DNA of 64,000 nucleotides from Paenibacillus gallinarum (GTDB lineage: Bacteria; Bacillota; Bacilli; Paenibacillales; Paenibacillaceae), in assembly GCF_014836635.1 (NCBI RefSeq), contig NZ_JACSQL010000015.1, positions 1 through 64,000 on the forward strand, given 5' to 3'. Below the pieces are notes generated by a model. The model saw only the letters and a list, made by a program, of their open reading frames with translations, made no database searches and had not been told where the DNA came from. Shown in pieces: positions 61,701-64,000 of the stretch (positions are counted from its first letter, which is position 1; each line of letters opens with the position of its first letter). The position numbers were made by a program, and so were the translations under genes.

Positions 61701-64000
61701 TTGAGTTACAGGAATTTGTGTTTGATTCGATGTTGATGTGCCTGAAAAAACACCTGATGTAAAACTAACCGTTGATTGATTATTAATCTGTGAAGGTACA
61801 GCCATGGTTACATTCACCTCAAATGTAACGACAGCACTTGCCCCGGGGGCTAGACTGCCGATTGGAATGCCGGTTAGAGGAGATCGATCTGGAGCAAGGA
61901 CTCCACCGATCACCACACTCCCGGGTACAAAAGAAACGTTTTGCGGTAATCCATCGCTGATAATGACATTGGTGATCGAAGAGGGTCCATTGTTAGTAAT
62001 CGTGGTAGTGTAGGTAACTCTATCACCTACTACAGCAAGAGCAGTAGAAGCGGTTGTGACCACAGATACATTTGGAGCAGATACCTGAATTACAACACTG
62101 TTAGATGTAGTACTTCCAGACAGTACACGGCCAGAAGGCGTTTGATAATAGTACAAAGCAGTTGCCTGATTCAGGATTTTCTGCGAGGCAGGCAGTGAAT
62201 TTATCGTTACGAGGAAAGTAACAACGGTCATTCCACCCACAGGTACATCTGAAACTAAAAAACCACTTACTGGGTTGGCGCCTGGAGCAGGCACACCTCC
62301 AATTACCACACTATTGGTCACAAAGCTGACTTCAGTAGGTAATACATCTGTCAATGTTAGAGAGCTAACTATATTACCCGAATTGCTGATTTGAATCGTA
62401 TAAGTGAGTGTGTCTCCAGCTGTAGCCAGCGTTGTATTCGTACTTTTCACAAGGGAAATCGCAGCGTTATAGACAGGGATCGTCACTGTATTCGATGTGG
62501 AGGAACCTGTGAATGATCCGCTTGTAAATGCAGCAGTAGCTTGATTTGCAATCGCTCCAGAAGCAGGTAAAGAAATGACTTTTAGCTGATAGGTTACCAA
62601 GGCAGAGGATTGAGCCACAAGTGGACCAACCGCAATCCCGCTAGAGGGTACCGCAGTACTTACAGCAACTCCATTAATACGAACTGAACCGGTTACAAAG
62701 GAGGTTCCTTCGGGAGGGATATCGGATAAAATAATGGAGCTGACGGTTCCAGATCCGGTGTTACTTACAGTGATGCTGTAAGCGATGATATCATTTATCG
62801 CCGCTTCAGCAGTATTGGCTATTTTAACCAAGCTAATATTGGGTGCTGACACAGGAATGGATACAGTATTTGAAGAAAGAGCACCACTTTGTGTACGGCC
62901 ACTAGGTAATGTATATGCGTAATTGATCGTTGCCGTATTCGTGATGGTTTGCGGTGTTGGCAGAGAAATGACCTGAAGCTGGAAAGTGACAATGCTTGTA
63001 GTATTTACTCCAAGCGAGCCGATGGAGAATCCGAGTGCAGGATTTGCTGCAGGAATAGGTACCCCACCGAGCGCCACACTTCCTGTAACAAAGTTTGTTC
63101 CAGGTGGTATGTTGTCAATAATCTGAACTTGAGCTCCTATGTTTCCTATATTCGTAAGTTGTAATGTAACTTCAAGTAGATTACCAATGGCAGTACTTGT
63201 AGCGTTAAAGCTTTTTAAGGCGGAAATATTAGGCACGTATATAGGCGTCGAGACAATACTAGATACAACGTTTCCTGTAAAACTACCTGAACCATATGAG
63301 ATACTCGATTGATTCGAAATCTGACTGGTCGAAGGGACTGAAGTTACAAGCGCTTGAAAAGATACAGTTGTTGATCGGCCGCTCTGCAAGCTTCCTATGG
63401 AAATACTATTCGCGGGATTTGCACTTGGTCGAACCACACCATCCACAGTAAAACTTCCTACAATAAAGTTAGTGCCTGGGGGGCTGGCATCTGTGAAAAC
63501 GATATTTTGTAGAGTGGTCAGACCGTTGTTTGTAATAACTGAAGTATATGTGATCGTTTCTCCTACGGATGTATCCGTTACATTTACTGATTTCGTAACA
63601 CTCACATTCGGTGTGGTTACAGGGATCGATAAGGTGTTAGATACGGCTGATCCGCTGATTGTTCTTCCATCAGGTGGCTGAAACGTATAAGAGATACTTC
63701 CTTGATTGACTAGACTGGGCGGTGCAGGGAGTGAGTTAACAACCACTTGGAAAGTAACATTTGTTGTACTTCCAAGAGCTAGGGTTCCTATATTCACACC
63801 AGTAGCAGGATTCGCTCCGGAGATCACCGTTCCATTCACTCGAAAGCTGCCAGGGACAAATGTTGTACCCGCAGGAATGACATCGCGATAATTCACAGCC
63901 GCTCCTATATTTCCCGTGTTAGCAATGGTTGCTGTATAAGTCACCGTATCTCCTACCGTGGCATTTGTTGTGTCTGCTGACTTAACTATAGTGAATAGTG
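58722..64000 (-). CDS. Giant DUF11 repeat protein, partial (N-terminus beyond window)
   Basis: At least 1758 residues, open to the right edge of the window; in frame the sequence continues upstream of the first visible start-like codon as VKSADTTNATVGDT. It consists of 14 beta-sandwich repeats of about 124 residues of the DUF11/TIGR01451 type (VGDTVTYTITVTNTGN, then PAGTSFVPGSVxING). The protein is very poor in charged residues and has no cysteine-rich or catalytic part. Family members are secreted or cell-surface proteins; signal peptide and anchor are outside the window. The stop overlaps the next gene by four bases. Confidence 0.85.
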   Translation of the reverse strand, partial: LFTIVKSADTTNATVGDTVTYTATIANTGNIGAAVNYRDVIPAGTTFVPGSFRVNGTVISGANPATGVNIGTLALGSTTNVTFQVVVNSLPAPPSLVNQGSISYTFQPPDGRTISGSAVSNTLSIPVTTPNVSVTKSVNVTDTSVGETITYTSVITNNGLTTLQNIVFTDASPPGTNFIVGSFTVDGVVRPSANPANSISIGSLQSGRSTTVSFQALVTSVPSTSQISNQSSISYGSGSFTGNVVSSIVSTPIYVPNISALKSFNATSTAIGNLLEVTLQLTNIGNIGAQVQIIDNIPPGTNFVTGSVALGGVPIPAANPALGFSIGSLGVNTTSIVTFQLQVISLPTPQTITNTATINYAYTLPSGRTQSGALSSNTVSIPVSAPNISLVKIANTAEAAINDIIAYSITVSNTGSGTVSSIILSDIPPEGTSFVTGSVRINGVAVSTAVPSSGIAVGPLVAQSSALVTYQLKVISLPASGAIANQATAAFTSGSFTGSSTSNTVTIPVYNAAISLVKSTNTTLATAGDTLTYTIQISNSGNIVSSLTLTDVLPTEVSFVTNSVVIGGVPAPGANPVSGFLVSDVPVGGMTVVTFLVTINSLPASQKILNQATALYYYQTPSGRVLSGSTTSNSVVIQVSAPNVSVVTTASTALAVVGDRVTYTTTITNNGPSSITNVIISDGLPQNVSFVPGSVVIGGVLAPDRSPLTGIPIGSLAPGASAVVTFEVNVTMAVPSQINNQSTVSFTSGVFSGTSTSNQTQIPVTQPQISLTKTANTNNATVGDTVVYTITATNSGNLPAALIVSDTIPAGTTFTPNSVLVNGISIPGVSIIDGVSAGVIAAGATSVLSFSITITSLPSPQFISNQASSTFTFTTPDNRTLTGTALSNTVSFPVSSPNVLVTKTSSLADVSVGDIITFTVTVTNLGIEDVQNVLLSDPVTGTSFIPGSVTINGGPNPTANPTGGISLGGIAASASATVTYNVRVVSVPTPPEISSSASVSFTSGVFAGTTFSNAPIIPVYNPVLAAVKSASKINATVGDTLTYSITVSNTGNFGATINLTDTIPAGTSFVPNSVLINGLPSPGSDPSLGIVSGSITPGTSSTVTFSVVIDTLPSPQFLSNQSFVSYSYTLPSGRTLGGNVSSNVSVVTVSAPNVTAVKISSFTSLAVGDVNTYTVNIGNNGIETVNNVIVTDALPASTSFISGSVYVDGIQRPTANPATGVTIGSITPGSTVNVTFQYRINSIPTTSLSQIENRAIVTFTSGTFSGSTFSNTVSTPVYSPILSAVKTANTINATVGDTVVYSITYTNTGNYGGNVVLTDLIPEGTALIPNSVILNGAPVPGANPALGMSVGVVSSTATVMFSVVVNTLPVSQQLSNQAASTFTYTLPDGRTLNGSFVSNLLQIPVSSPNITLVKSASVSTAVVGDTYTYSVLVTNNGIANVNNAVLSDVLAIESSFVPGSVTVGGSSRIDANPAGGINLGTIAPGNAVTVTFDVRVNTLPSAPYTIQNRSSVSFTSGAFTGASYSNTVSISIYQPIFQLLKTSSTSNVTVGDTVTYFLNLTNTGNIPGIVTLTDDLPDGAVLVPNSVLINGVPQPGVNPETGIPLGNVAPGSNINITVTLQIIVDTLPELQQLINQAFGTFTYAPPDGRLLGGSFSSNPLVIPVSSPNVTVIKTTSTGDAVVGDTITYTVVITNNGIVEVENVVMVDPVPAGTKFVSGSVIVDGNARPNANPNTGVTVGTIQEGAFSTITFQVQVVTI
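58722..64000 (-). repeat. Tandem array of 14 DUF11 repeats in A-B-A-B order
   Basis: Two repeat types alternate without exception. Type A has NTGN-like turns and ends with a PDGRT or PSGRT strand and IPVSSPN. Type B has NNG turns, with NTGSG or NLGI variants, and ends with SFTSGxFxG and PVYxP. One A-B pair spans about 750 bases. The fourteenth repeat, a B type, is cut by the stop codon, and its last third is encoded at the start of the 57010-58725 gene. The order points to growth by duplication of two-repeat units. Confidence 0.85.

Noticed and set aside
59482-63891. Several plus-strand open frames of 60-180 codons opposite the DUF11 array
   Set aside because: They are antisense shadows of the repetitive coding sequence, recur at equivalent repeat positions, and lack ribosome binding sites.
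58722-64000. Repeats as a CRISPR array or satellite DNA
   Set aside because: The repeat unit is about 375 bases, diverged, and fully coding for beta-sandwich domains; there are no short identical repeats with spacers.

Overview
The window reads as chromosomal DNA of a low-to-moderate GC Gram-positive bacterium of the Bacillales, most likely Paenibacillus or a close relative. This rests on the 5S rRNA type, strong AGGAGG ribosome binding sites with frequent GTG/TTG starts, hairpin-plus-U-tract terminators after most units, and gene content: a BM3-type P450, two lipoteichoic acid synthases, HxlAB, PpdK-CcpN-PpsR and a c-di-AMP riboswitch. The genus is an inference. No prophage, insertion sequence, CRISPR array or tRNA was seen.

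Layout. 1-2300: tail of a 5S rRNA gene (end of an rRNA operon), then a three-gene unit (TmrB-like P-loop protein, histidine phosphatase, MmcQ/YjbR protein). 2300-3190: a kilobase without genes. 3188-6864: fructose operon fruR-fruK-fruA. 6920-12993: MOSC protein, four GNAT acetyltransferases, and small membrane proteins including three tandem paralogues. 13229-16870: YedK/HMCES-type protein, old yellow enzyme, OsmC protein and 6-phosphogluconolactonase. 16957-20901: a lipoteichoic acid synthase (minus strand), then the formaldehyde-fixing pair hxlA-hxlB with hxlR. 21042-26260: PepF, a DUF2500 protein, PdxK and two alpha/beta hydrolases.

26583-34400 is a coherent catabolic run. The rhamnose genes (fused aldolase/dehydrogenase, isomerase, kinase) are followed without an obvious terminator by lutABC. 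Rhamnose carbon leaving as L-lactaldehyde can be oxidised to L-lactate and then to pyruvate by LutABC. At 38970-43139 ppdK, ccpN and ppsR form a unit for pyruvate to PEP conversion and its control; two near-identical 16-base repeats sit on a good ppdK promoter. Between them lies a 1063-residue CYP102-type P450-reductase fusion.

43214-53304: GNAT and DUF3891 proteins, a second lipoteichoic acid synthase, a divergent IF-3 paralogue, manganese pyrophosphatase, a CBS/CorC membrane protein, a DUF1836 protein, an orphan PAS histidine kinase and a stand-alone KhtT N-terminal-like domain. 53738-56018: glgC-glgD. 56114-56731: a secreted NlpC/P60 hydrolase behind a ydaO-type c-di-AMP riboswitch. 57010-64000: two abutting minus-strand genes made of DUF11 repeats. 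The larger runs off the right edge and has a strict A-B-A-B repeat order; the boundary between the two genes cuts through the middle of one repeat.

Starts were moved downstream from the longest reading frame wherever a ribosome binding site or an overlapping terminator showed the longer frame to be wrong. Functions come from motif and family recognition by eye; no database search was run.
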